64,000 nucleotides of DNA. Source: Rhodovastum sp963804495 (GTDB lineage Bacteria; Pseudomonadota; Alphaproteobacteria; Acetobacterales; Acetobacteraceae). The translations under genes and the position numbers were made by a program. The stretch covers positions 62,001 to 126,000 of the forward strand of contig CAWDQN010000007.1 in NCBI GenBank assembly GCA_963804495.1. The letters are read 5' to 3'. Positions 33,551 through 43,390 of the stretch are shown here, in pieces; position 1 is the stretch's first letter; every line of letters begins with the position of its first letter. The notes under the pieces are model-generated. The model worked only from the letters and a program-made list of their open reading frames with translations. It made no database searches and had not been told where the DNA came from.

Positions 33551-34665
33551 GGCGATTCCTGCGCAAGCTGGAGGGACGGGAAGGGGTCGATCAGCCGCGC
33601 GCGCGGCAGCGTGAGCGTCGCGGTGGTGCCGTGGCCTTGGCTGCTGTGCAGCAGCAGCGCGCCGCCATGCGCCTCGGCGATGGCGCGGCTGAGCTGCAGG
33701 CCGATGCCGGCGCCGCCGGCGCGGCGGGTCAGGCTTGTATCGATCTGGTGGAAGGGCTGCAGGACCCGCTGCAGGTCCTCGGGCGCCATGCCGACGCCGG
33801 TGTCGCACACCTCGATGCGGACATTGCCGGCCTCGTCCAGCCAGGCGGCCACCGACACGCTGCCGCCGCGGCGGGTAAATTTGATCGCATTGCCGAGCAG
33901 ATGACCGAGCAGCCGGCGCAGCCGGCGTTCGTCGGCCCGCATCCGGGTGGCCCCGGTTCCGCCAGGGCTTGTCTTGTCGGCCGCCGCCAGCGTCACCCCG
34001 GCTTTCTGCGCCCCCGCCTCGGCGGCGCGCACGGCCGCCTGCACCAGGCGACTGACATCGACGGTGTCGGCGGCCAATTCGTAAGCACCCGAATCGAGGC
34101 GTACCAGATCGAGAATGTCGTCGATCAGCGTCAGCAGGTGTCGCCCGGCATCGCGGATATGCAGGGAGAACTCCTCGGTCTCTTTAGGATCCGGCCGGGC
34201 ACCGGGCCGGACCGCGTCGTGCGCCAGTGTCTCGGCGAAGCCGATCACCGCGTTCAGCGGCGTACGTAGCTCGTGGTTCATGGTGGTGAGGAATCGCGCC
34301 TTGGCCCGCGCCCCGGCTTCGGCGGTTTCACGCGCCTCGCGCAGCGCCTCGGCCGCGGCACGGGCGGCGGTCACATCGATGACGGCAATCGACCAGCCAC
34401 TATCGCAGAGCGCCTCGGCAGCCAGGTGCAGCAGGCGGCCGTCGGCGGTTCGGGCTGGCAGAGCGAAGGGCGGGCTGAGCGAAGTGCCCGTCGCCGCGGA
34501 CAGGCCCAGGTGGCCAAGCAGGGCGGTGAGAGTGACGCCAGGTGCTGCCTGTCCCGCCGGCAGGCCGAGCAGGCAGGCGAGGTCGCCGGTATGGGACACC
34601 ATGCGCAGATCGGCTGCGAACACGCCCACCCCAACCCCGCCCGGCAACACAGGATCGTCGCTCAT
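33547..34665 (-). CDS. PAS-like sensor histidine kinase, soluble
   Basis: 372 residues. An N-terminal sensor region of about 105 residues (PAS-like, no membrane segment), a linker coiled coil (AAAEALREARETAEAGARAK), a HisKA dimerisation domain with FLTTMNHELRTPLNAVIGFAE (phospho-His), and an ATPase domain with N box (LLGNAIKFTRRGG), DTGVGM and GGAGIGLQLSRAI. No response regulator gene is next to it; the neighbours are tldD (4-bp overlap) and an ArnT-like gene. Its signal and partner are unknown. Confidence 0.88.
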   Translation of the reverse strand: MSDDPVLPGGVGVGVFAADLRMVSHTGDLACLLGLPAGQAAPGVTLTALLGHLGLSAATGTSLSPPFALPARTADGRLLHLAAEALCDSGWSIAVIDVTAARAAAEALREARETAEAGARAKARFLTTMNHELRTPLNAVIGFAETLAHDAVRPGARPDPKETEEFSLHIRDAGRHLLTLIDDILDLVRLDSGAYELAADTVDVSRLVQAAVRAAEAGAQKAGVTLAAADKTSPGGTGATRMRADERRLRRLLGHLLGNAIKFTRRGGSVSVAAWLDEAGNVRIEVCDTGVGMAPEDLQRVLQPFHQIDTSLTRRAGGAGIGLQLSRAIAEAHGGALLLHSSQGHGTTATLTLPRARLIDPFPSLQLAQESP

Positions 34666-34848
34666 GGCATGCGCCCAGGGCGAGTGTTGTCGATAACGGC
34701 CACACGACCGACAGCCTGGAAGTCCCGGACGGCGAAGGGCATGGGCTACAATATAGGCCCCGCGGGCGCGGAAACAGAGCAGGGGACGAAATTGGCGCGC
34801 TCGGGTTGCCGCGGTTGTGGCGTTTTTCGCTGGCGTGACGGCCGCCGC

Positions 34849-36651
34849 CTATGGCGCTGCGTGCGGGCCAACCTCGCGCGGTGGCGGGGCAGCGGTATAG
34901 AGAGTCAGCCGCAGGCGGCGCCCGGTCGTATAATTGATGCCTTCGATGCGCGTCAGCGCCCGCGGTGTGATGCCCAGCGCACGGGCGCGATCGGCGAAGG
35001 CTGCCTCGTCGCGGGCGCCGATCAGCGCCAGGCCGCAAGCGGGTTGCGTATGCAGGAACTCTGCCGCCAGGGCCGGGCCGATCAGCATCGTGCTGCGCCC
35101 CGCCAGGTAGACCAGGCTCGGCTCGGCATAGGAAGCTGAGGCGAGGACGCTGTCCGGGCAGGGGCGGAGGCTGCGCACCGCGGCGGCGATGCGCGGGCTC
35201 AGCCAGACCGTTTGCAACCCGGGAAGCACGATCATCGTGGTGGACAGGGAGATCGCCAGCATCGCCCCCCCGGCACAGGCCAGCGCGCCGCGCGGGGCCG
35301 AGCGCTTCATCTGGCGCGCGGCGTGCACCACCAGGATCGCGGCCACCAGGGCGGCAAGTACGGCCAGCGCGTCGAGCCGGTGCCCCAGCCACGCCAGCAG
35401 CACTGGTCCGGCAACTGCGAGCAATACACCGGCCGCCACCCAGGCCTCGGCGTAGACTGCGGTCAGCACGCGGCCGATCCGCTGCAGGCGCCACCACCCG
35501 CCGGGCGCGCACATGGCGGCGGCAGTCAGGACCGCAATCGCCGGGGTGGCCGGCAATACGTAATGCGGCAGTTTGGTCACGGCCGCCTCGAAGACGATCC
35601 AGGTGGGCAGGATCCAGGCGAGCAAGAACTGGGTTTCCGCGACGCGACGGTTGGCCCACACCCAGGGCAGCGCCCGGGCGGCGAACAGCGAGCCCGGCCA
35701 GAAGGTGAGCAAGAACAGCAGCAGATAGGTGCCGGGGGGCAATCCGTGCGCCTGCTGGCCGTGCGCCAGTTTGCCCATCAGGTTGTCTCCCAGCGCGTGG
35801 GCGAAGAACGCGCCGCCGCTGACCGCGCTGATGCCAACGATCCACGGCAGCAGCATCGCCAGCGCCAGGGCGATGCCAAGCCCTGGCCGCAGCGCCAGCA
35901 TCCAGCGCGCTTGCCGGGTCGCCGCCGCCAGGCCAAGCAGTGTTCCACCGCAGACCAGCAGGATCACCGGCCCCTTGAGCAGCAGCCCGGCGCCGATCGC
36001 GGCCCAGAATAGGGCGGGCGTGACCCAGGCTGCCGCATCATCCGCAGGCGCGGCGTCGCGGCGGCGCCAGATATCCAGCAGCGCCGTCTGGGCCGTGAGG
36101 ATCACCGCCAGCAGCGTCGCGTCGATGGTGGCCATCCGCGCCTCGGCGCCGAGCAGGACCGAGAGGGCCAGCAGCACCCCGGCCACGAAGCCGGTGGCGG
36201 CGCCGTACAGCACCGTGCCGATCCGTTGGGTCAGCAGCACCGATGCCACCGCCGCCAATGCGCCGGGCACCCGGTTTGGCCAGATATCGGGCTGTTCAGG
36301 CGTGCCCAGCAGCGACACCGCGGCCGCCTGCAGCCAATAGATGCCGGCCGGCTGCTCGTAGTGCGGCGCGTCCTGGAAGCGGATATCGACATAGTCGCCG
36401 GAGTCCAGCATCTGCGCGGTGGCCTGGGCGAGGCGCGCTTCGTCGCGGTCGAGCGGTGGGATGCGGGTGATGCCGGGCCAAAGCAGGGCGATGGCCAGCG
36501 CGGTCAGCAGCAGCGCGTGGCGGGAGGCGACGAGGCGCGCGCGCACGGCGGGCCAGACGGTCTGCCAACCGGTTCTGGCCCTGGGCCACCACACGGACCA
36601 AAGCGAGGCAGGTTGCGGTGCCGGCTCGCCCTGGGGGCGGATGTCATCCAT
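34849..36651 (-). CDS. ArnT-like membrane glycosyltransferase (GT-C fold)
   Basis: 600 residues, about 12 hydrophobic segments. The catalytic acidic loop PPLDRDEARLAQATAQML and the following HYEQPAGIYWLQAAAVSLLG match ArnT/PMT-type lipid-linked sugar transferases (GT83/GT39). The start is ATG at 36651 (MDDIRPQGEP). Such enzymes use undecaprenyl- or polyprenyl-phosphate sugars to decorate lipid A, protein or polysaccharide at the periplasmic face. No aminoarabinose pathway genes are nearby, so the sugar is open. Confidence 0.85.
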   Translation of the reverse strand: MDDIRPQGEPAPQPASLWSVWWPRARTGWQTVWPAVRARLVASRHALLLTALAIALLWPGITRIPPLDRDEARLAQATAQMLDSGDYVDIRFQDAPHYEQPAGIYWLQAAAVSLLGTPEQPDIWPNRVPGALAAVASVLLTQRIGTVLYGAATGFVAGVLLALSVLLGAEARMATIDATLLAVILTAQTALLDIWRRRDAAPADDAAAWVTPALFWAAIGAGLLLKGPVILLVCGGTLLGLAAATRQARWMLALRPGLGIALALAMLLPWIVGISAVSGGAFFAHALGDNLMGKLAHGQQAHGLPPGTYLLLFLLTFWPGSLFAARALPWVWANRRVAETQFLLAWILPTWIVFEAAVTKLPHYVLPATPAIAVLTAAAMCAPGGWWRLQRIGRVLTAVYAEAWVAAGVLLAVAGPVLLAWLGHRLDALAVLAALVAAILVVHAARQMKRSAPRGALACAGGAMLAISLSTTMIVLPGLQTVWLSPRIAAAVRSLRPCPDSVLASASYAEPSLVYLAGRSTMLIGPALAAEFLHTQPACGLALIGARDEAAFADRARALGITPRALTRIEGINYTTGRRLRLTLYTAAPPPREVGPHAAP

Positions 36652-36704
36652 GGCGCTTCGGCCACTCCGGTAGGGAGTGCGGAGGCTACAGGCCTGATTG
36701 GCTT

Positions 36705-36878
36705 GAAGGAAGGCCAGGGCTCTGCCCTGGACCCGCAAGGGGTCGGGAGACCCCTTGACCCCATGCTCAGGGTTCCAGGGGCCTATGGCCCTTGGTGGGT
36801 CCAGGGCGGAGCCGTCCCGCCGAGGGCGCGCATTGGGCGGGGTGGGGTTGGGGGCAACGCCCCGTTAGGATCGAGCGG
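36705..36878. repeat. dispersed double-hairpin repeat, copy 7 (two adjacent copies)
   Basis: AAGGAAGGCCAGGGCTCTGC...CAAGGGGTCGGGAGACCCCTTG runs in one orientation, and then GGGTTCCAGGGGCCTATGGC...GGGTCCAGGGCGGAGCC in the other, ending GGGGCAACGCCCC at the usg stop (36879). This is a head-to-head pair filling the whole space between the ArnT-like start and the usg end. Confidence 0.85.
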
Positions 36879-37193
36879 TTATTGGAGATACATCATGTGC
36901 GCGGCATGCTCCCAGCGTCCCGGCTGGATCAGGCCCGCCGAGGCGACGCGCACGGAATGCAGCTTGCCTTCGATGTCGCGGCTCCAGAAGTCGAGGAATT
37001 TCTGCAGCACCGGGAAGCGTGGCGCGATGTCGAGTTCCTGCCAGATGTAAGTTTGCAGCACCGAGGGATGGTCGGGCAGATGGTAGAGGATTTCCGCCGT
37101 GGTCAGGCGGTATCCCTGCAACTGCTTCTGGAACAGAGTCTCCGACAGCCATTGTTGCCTCCGTGTCTTGTCTGTGCCTTTCGCTGACGCCAT
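36879..37193 (-). CDS. usg: Usg-family protein
   Basis: 104 residues from ATG at 37193 (MASAKGTDKTRRQQWLSETL). The conserved core QLQGYRLTTAEILYHLPDHP, LQKFLDFWSRDIEG and LHSVRVASAGLI identifies the small alphaproteobacterial Usg family, first seen upstream of trpF in Caulobacter. The biochemical function is unknown. It is divergent from groES; the 271 bp between hold the heat-shock promoter. Confidence 0.85.
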   Translation of the reverse strand: MASAKGTDKTRRQQWLSETLFQKQLQGYRLTTAEILYHLPDHPSVLQTYIWQELDIAPRFPVLQKFLDFWSRDIEGKLHSVRVASAGLIQPGRWEHAAHMMYLQ

Positions 37194-37304
37194 GTGGCGG
37201 CGATTTCCCTGTTGCATGCGCCCCAAGGTCTGCTGCCCCGGTAAACCCAGCATGCCACGGGTCAGGCGCGAGGCCGCAAGGAAAAAATGAATGTTATCAG
37301 CCGA

Positions 37305-37395
37305 TTGGCACTCATCACGGAAGAGTGCTGCCGAGTGCTTGACTTCGCCGGCGGCAGACCCTAGATCGCTGGCACTCCTTCGCCGGGAGTGCTAA
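37305..37395 (+). promoter_or_regulatory. groESL promoter with two CIRCE operators
   Basis: A perfect-spacing CIRCE lies at 37369-37395 (CTGGCACTC-N9-GAGTGCTAA) and a weaker one at 37305-37331 (TTGGCACTC-N9-GAGTGCTGC). Between them is a sigma70-like promoter, TTGACT at 37339-37344 and CTAGAT at 37361-37366, spacing 16. This is HrcA-repressor control: HrcA bound to either side would block the promoter until heat stress. Confidence 0.88.
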
Positions 37396-37464
37396 CAGCG
37401 CTGCCGGCGGATCGGAGCTGCACGGGAAGTCCTCTTCCTCACGACACAACCAGGAGCGATCCAC

Positions 37465-37779
37465 ATGAAGTTCCGTCCCCTGCACGACCGGGTGGTGGTC
37501 CGGCGGCTCGACGCCGAAGAAAAGACCGCCGGCGGCATCATCATTCCCGACACCGCCAAGGAGAAGCCCATGGAGGGCGAAATCATCGCGGCGGGTCCGG
37601 GTGCACGCAATGAGCAAGGCCAGATTGTGGCACTCGACGTGAAGGCGGGAGACCGCGTTCTGTTCGGCAAATGGTCGGGCACCGAAGTCAAGATCGACGG
37701 GGAAGACCTGCTGATCATGAAGGAGTCCGACATTATGGGGATCATCGAGGGCGGAGTTGCGAAGAAGAAGGCCGCATAG
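37465..37779 (+). CDS. groES: co-chaperonin GroES
   Basis: 104 residues. MKFRPLHDRVVVRRLDAEEK, then GGIIIPDTAKEKPMEGEI (mobile loop) and a normal C-terminus (GIIEGGVAKKKAA). It caps GroEL and is first in the CIRCE-controlled operon; groEL follows after 66 bp. CAGGAGCG precedes the ATG. Confidence 0.98.
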   Translation: MKFRPLHDRVVVRRLDAEEKTAGGIIIPDTAKEKPMEGEIIAAGPGARNEQGQIVALDVKAGDRVLFGKWSGTEVKIDGEDLLIMKESDIMGIIEGGVAKKKAA

Positions 37780-37845
37780 GTCTCTCGCCTCTCAGTCTCC
37801 GGCCTTGCTGAAATAAAAGACGCACTGAGTTAAAGGAAACCACTC

Positions 37846-39492
<1,647 letters not shown>

Positions 39493-39578
39493 GTCCGGAG
39501 GTTCAACCGGCGCGTCGGGCCACGAGGCCCGCGCGTCGAGGTTTGCCACACCGCCCGCGGGTCGTGGCCACGATACAG

Positions 39579-39606
39579 GGGCGGAGCCGGGAGACCGGCT
39601 CCGCCC
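39579..39606 (+). terminator. hairpin downstream of groEL
   Basis: GGGCGGAGCCGG, loop GAGA, then CCGGCTCCGCCC: a perfect 12-bp stem. No U-run follows, so it may act with Rho or as an mRNA 3'-end stabiliser. Closer to the stop, a second imperfect stem (GCGTCGGGCC / GGCCCGCGCG) lies at about 39512-39536. Confidence 0.6.
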
Positions 39607-39879
39607 TACGTCGTCGTAACTTTGCTGCGGCAGGTATTCCGACCTCCGTGCTTTCCTTTTGCCCGAACCTGGTCCACTGTTTACCTGGGTCCAAGTCGCC
39701 CTCGTGGCATGCGGGAGTAATTGACTCCGCAGCCGGTTTCGGTTCATGCTGCTTGCGCAATCGCATTTTGGCTAGGCTTGCTGCGCCTCCGACCCATCGG
39801 GTGCCTTCAGAACGTCCAAAGGCCCGGTTGTCCGCGCCGCGCGCTGTTGCGCGGCGCTTGCAGCGGAGACGACGCAGCT
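39607..39879 (+). promoter_or_regulatory. upstream region / probable 5' leader of the cold-shock gene
   Basis: About 270 bp without a gene. It contains AT-richer stretches (TTTCCTTTTG near 39652, TAATTGACTCCGCAG near 39718) and a possible promoter ending TAGGCT near 39771. A long leader would fit cold-shock mRNA control, but the start site cannot be fixed by eye. Confidence 0.35.
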
Positions 39880-40083
39880 ATGGCTATCGGCACGGTCAAG
39901 TGGTTCAACACCACGAAGGGCTACGGCTTCATCATGCCTCAAGACGGCGGCAAGGACGTGTTCGTGCACATCACGGCGGTCCAGGCAGCCGGCCTGCGCG
40001 GCCTGAACGAGGGCCAGAAAGTGAGCTACGACGTTGCCCTGGAACGCGGGAAAGCCGCGGCCACCAACCTTAAGCTCGCCTGA
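39880..40083 (+). CDS. cspA: cold-shock protein, CspA type
   Basis: 67 residues: MAIGTVKWFNTTKGYGFIMP with RNP1 KGYGFI, RNP2 DVFVHI and the closing NEGQKVSYDVALERGKAAAT. An OB-fold single-stranded nucleic-acid binder that melts mRNA structures. Monocistronic, ending in a hairpin at 40109-40130. Confidence 0.95.
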   Translation: MAIGTVKWFNTTKGYGFIMPQDGGKDVFVHITAVQAAGLRGLNEGQKVSYDVALERGKAAATNLKLA

Positions 40084-40108
40084 CACCAGCAAGGTTTTGC
40101 AACGGGAC

Positions 40109-40130
40109 GGGAGCCACGGCGGTGGCTCCC
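40109..40130 (+). terminator. hairpin terminator after the cold-shock gene
   Basis: GGGAGCCAC-GGCG-GTGGCTCCC, a perfect 9-bp stem with a 4-nt loop, 25 bp after the stop. A cluster of GCCTGTGTGA-type direct repeats follows at about 40135-40180. Confidence 0.65.
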
Positions 40131-40216
40131 GAACTGCCTGTGTAACCGAAATCGCCTGTGTGAAATCGCCTGTGTGACCGAAACGACGTGGCTGCACCAG
40201 GCCGCACGGCGGGATG

Positions 40217-40636
40217 TTACACCTGCTGATGCCGGGCCCGGGCGCCGCGCTCGATGGCGGCTGTCACCAGCGGGTCCAGATGCAACTCGTGGCGGATGAA
40301 CTCCAGCATCCGCAGGCAGTCCTGCTGGGCGAAGCGATCCGCCGCCACCACGTCGCAGGCCAGCGCATAAGCCGTCTCGCGGAGCCGCGGCTCGAGCGCC
40401 GCGCGGATCAGCTTGGCCGCATGCGCCAGCCCTTCCTCCTCGTCCAGCAGGCCGACCGCGGCATCGGTCGCGGTCCGCAGCCGTTCGGTCGAGAAATCGC
40501 GGAACACCGGTAGCGTCTGCACCAGGCCAGACATCACCCCGATCTCGCGATCCGAAATGCCGCCGCCGGTGGCCGCGACCAATACCATGGTGCACACCAG
40601 CGCTTCCTGGGGGTCGAGTCCGGTTCGGGCGAGCAT
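40217..40636 (-). CDS. TerB-like (tellurite resistance) domain protein
   Basis: 139 residues, all helical. LDPQEALVCTMVLVAATGGG, then GISDREIGVMSGLVQTLP, and ERLRETAYALACDVVAADR, are typical of the TerB fold (DjlA-like, acidic metal-site helices). It belongs to a widespread single-domain group whose role is unknown and which mostly does not confer tellurite resistance. It lies between two transcriptional units without a clear partner. Confidence 0.78.
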   Translation of the reverse strand: MLARTGLDPQEALVCTMVLVAATGGGISDREIGVMSGLVQTLPVFRDFSTERLRTATDAAVGLLDEEEGLAHAAKLIRAALEPRLRETAYALACDVVAADRFAQQDCLRMLEFIRHELHLDPLVTAAIERGARARHQQV

Positions 40637-40752
40637 TTGCCAATCCTTGGTTTCGCCGCGACCCTGCCTGTGTGGCCGCGGGAGATCAAGTTGTGCCCGA
40701 ATGACCTTTCCGTCATGGAAGGCTGGGGGCCGGGCCCCTGGTTGCGAGTGGC

Positions 40753-42396
40753 TTACGTCTGCAGCCCCTCGGTCAGCCGCCGGCGCAGTTCATATTTCTG
40801 GATTTTCCCAGTGCTGGTCTTGGGAAGCTGCACGAAGCTGACAAACCGCGGCGCCTTGAAGCGTGCCATGTTGGCCCGGCAATATTCCATGACATCGTCT
40901 TCGGTCAGCCTGTCCTCGGCGCCTGGCTTCGGCGTGACGAAGGCGTGCGGAACCTCGCCCCATTTCTCGTCCGGGTGCGCCACCACCGCCGCCTCCATGA
41001 TGTCGGGATGGCGGTAAAGGACCTCTTCGACTTCCAGCGAGGAAATATTCTCGCCGCCCGAAATGATGATGTCTTTCGAGCGGTCCTTGATTTCGAGGTA
41101 GGAATCCGGGTGCCGCACGCCCAGGTCGCCGGAGTGGAACCAGCCGCCGGCGAAGGCGGCCAGGGTGGCGCGGGCATTCTTAAGGTAGCCCTTCATCACC
41201 GTGTTGCCGCGCAGCATCAGCTCGCCGATGGTTTTCCCGTCGGCGCGCATCGGGGTGAGGTTCACGTCGAGGATGGTGGCATCCTCGGCGGTCGGATGCG
41301 GCACGCCCTGTCGCGAGAGGAAGGCGGCGCGGTCCTGCAGCGTCAACGCCTCGTGGCCGGGCTGCCAGATACAATAGGTCAGCGGGCCATAGACTTCGGT
41401 CAGGCCGTAGACGTGGTGGAGGGTGAACCCGAGCTGCTCCATCCGCTCGATCACCGAAGAGGGCGGTGCCGCGCCGCCGGTGGCGATGTTGACCACCCGG
41501 CCGTCGAAGCCGCGGCGCACGCTGTCGGGCGCATGGATCAGCATGGTCAGCACCACCGGGGCGGCGCACATATGGGTCACCTTGTGCTCGGCGATGAGCG
41601 GATAGATCAGCGCCGGGTCAACGCGGCGCAGGCAGACATGGGTGCCGCCCTGCGCGGTGATGGCCCAGGTGAAGGTCCAGCCGTTGCAGTGGAACATCGG
41701 CAGCGTCCACAGATAGACGCTGCGCGGGGTGATGCCGAAGGCGAGATCGTTGCCGAGCGCGTTCAGGTAGGCGCCGCGGTGGTGGCAGACCACGCCCTTC
41801 GGGTCGCCGGTGGTGCCGGAGGTGTAGCCGAGCGAAATCGCGTCCCACTCGTCGTCGGGATAGCGGACCGGATGCTCCGGGTCGCCGGTGGCAAGGAATG
41901 CCTCGTATTCGATTTCGCCGATGACCTCGCCGGCGGTGGTGAGCGCGTCGTCGATGCCGATCACCAGGGGTTTTTTACCCTCCAGCAGGTCGAGCGCCGC
42001 CTTTGCCACCGGCGCCAGCTCGCGATCGACCAGGAAGACGCGGCTTTCCGAGTGCTGCAGGATAAAGGCGACGATCGGCGGGTCGAGGCGGGTGTTGATG
42101 GCGCAGATCACGCCGCCGGTCATCGGGATGCCGTAATGGGCCTCCAGCATGGCCGGAACATTGGGCGCGAAGATGGACACGGTGTCGCCGCGGCCAATGC
42201 CGTGGGCGGCCAGGGCGGAGGCCAGCCGGCGGGTGCGTTCCAGCAACTGCGCATAGGTGATGCGGCGCTCGCCGTGCACCACGGCGAGCCCGTGCGGGAA
42301 CACCCGGGCCGCGCGCACGAGGAAGGAGATCGGCGTCAGCGGCACGTAGTTGGCCGGGTTCGTGTCGAGGTCCTGGTCGTAAATGGACGAGGGCAT
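40753..42396 (-). CDS. acyl-CoA synthetase (AMP-binding, medium-chain type)
   Basis: 547 residues. The adenylation motifs are clear: LGYTSGTTGDPKGVV (P-loop), VYGLTEVYGPLTY, GWFHSGDLGVRHPDSYLEIKDRSKD (hinge), and the C-terminal Lys in PKTSTGKIQKYELR. It activates fatty or related carboxylic acids to acyl-CoA through acyl-AMP; the AlkK-like sequence suggests medium-chain substrates. No beta-oxidation genes are adjacent. A degenerate hairpin-repeat piece (CTGGGGGCCGGGCCCCTGG at about 40723) lies just beyond its stop. Confidence 0.9.
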   Translation of the reverse strand: MPSSIYDQDLDTNPANYVPLTPISFLVRAARVFPHGLAVVHGERRITYAQLLERTRRLASALAAHGIGRGDTVSIFAPNVPAMLEAHYGIPMTGGVICAINTRLDPPIVAFILQHSESRVFLVDRELAPVAKAALDLLEGKKPLVIGIDDALTTAGEVIGEIEYEAFLATGDPEHPVRYPDDEWDAISLGYTSGTTGDPKGVVCHHRGAYLNALGNDLAFGITPRSVYLWTLPMFHCNGWTFTWAITAQGGTHVCLRRVDPALIYPLIAEHKVTHMCAAPVVLTMLIHAPDSVRRGFDGRVVNIATGGAAPPSSVIERMEQLGFTLHHVYGLTEVYGPLTYCIWQPGHEALTLQDRAAFLSRQGVPHPTAEDATILDVNLTPMRADGKTIGELMLRGNTVMKGYLKNARATLAAFAGGWFHSGDLGVRHPDSYLEIKDRSKDIIISGGENISSLEVEEVLYRHPDIMEAAVVAHPDEKWGEVPHAFVTPKPGAEDRLTEDDVMEYCRANMARFKAPRFVSFVQLPKTSTGKIQKYELRRRLTEGLQT

Positions 42397-42587
42397 GGGG
42401 ACTGTTTCCGGTGTTTGGCGTGGGACCCGCGCCTGCTTGATTAGGCGGGTTCGGGTCGCCGCGCCAGCCCGCGAAACCGGGCCGTTAGAGCAACATCGGC
42501 CAGACTGGCGATGGCCGGCCGATCAAGTTGCTCGATAAAGTAAAGAGCCGGAGTGCTCAGACCGTTTATGCTCAGAGTGAAAGCGCT

Positions 42588-43226
42588 CTAGCCCGGCGTG
42601 TCAGGCAGCAGCCGCAGGCGCTTGCAAAGCGCGAACAGACGGTCGCCATGGCTGAAGCTGAGGGCACTGAACAGCACCAGGGTCGCCGGGCCGACCATCG
42701 TGCGCACGCCCATCGCCTCGGTCAGCGGCAGCGTCCACGCGGCCCAGAAATAGGCCGCTGCCTTGAGGAAGAAATAGGCCGCCCACAGCAGGGTAAACAA
42801 TTGGAAGAACCGCTTTATGTCCGCACGGTCCGGGTACGGGCCGGTGCGCTGCTCGGCCAATTCCTGCACCAGGGATTTCGGGCCGCGCGCGCCAACCACG
42901 AAAGCCAGGCCGGTCGCCGCGTTGGTGACCACCGATTCGTAGGCGAGCATGAACGGAGCGGCCGAACTGAGATCGATCGCGCCGAAGACCGCTGTGAGGG
43001 TGCTGGACAGCAGCCACAGCCGGGAGAAACCGAGCCCGCTGCGCCAGAGCCGTAGCGCATCGAGCAGGATGAAGCCCATGGCGCCGGCGATCGCCGACTT
43101 CACGTCCACCAGCAACACCAGCGTCCAGAACACGATCAGGCCGCCAAAAGGGGCGGCGAGCCGGATCAGGCCCAAGAGCTGGGCGCCGGTTCCTCCGGCG
43201 GATCGAGCTTGGATGGCCACGCTCAT
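42588..43226 (-). CDS. VC0807-type membrane protein
   Basis: 212 residues from ATG at 43226 (MSVAIQARSAGGTG), about six transmembrane helices. The order of helices and the SFSHGDRLFALCKRL tail resemble the VC0807/septation-A-like uncharacterised membrane family. No function is known. Divergent from lnt, with 164 bp between. Confidence 0.55.
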   Translation of the reverse strand: MSVAIQARSAGGTGAQLLGLIRLAAPFGGLIVFWTLVLLVDVKSAIAGAMGFILLDALRLWRSGLGFSRLWLLSSTLTAVFGAIDLSSAAPFMLAYESVVTNAATGLAFVVGARGPKSLVQELAEQRTGPYPDRADIKRFFQLFTLLWAAYFFLKAAAYFWAAWTLPLTEAMGVRTMVGPATLVLFSALSFSHGDRLFALCKRLRLLPDTPG

Positions 43227-43390
43227 GGCGTCGTTCCCGGGCGGATTGTGCCGGCGGGTGACTGCCAGCGGGGCTTGTGCGGTGTCCAGTGACGGTTCCT
43301 GGTCAGGCTCAGCAAGGCCGGCGCAGATCCCTGGATTTGCTTCACCGCGCCGCGCTTGCACCCGGCCCGGCGGGCGTGTAGCGCCGGCGC

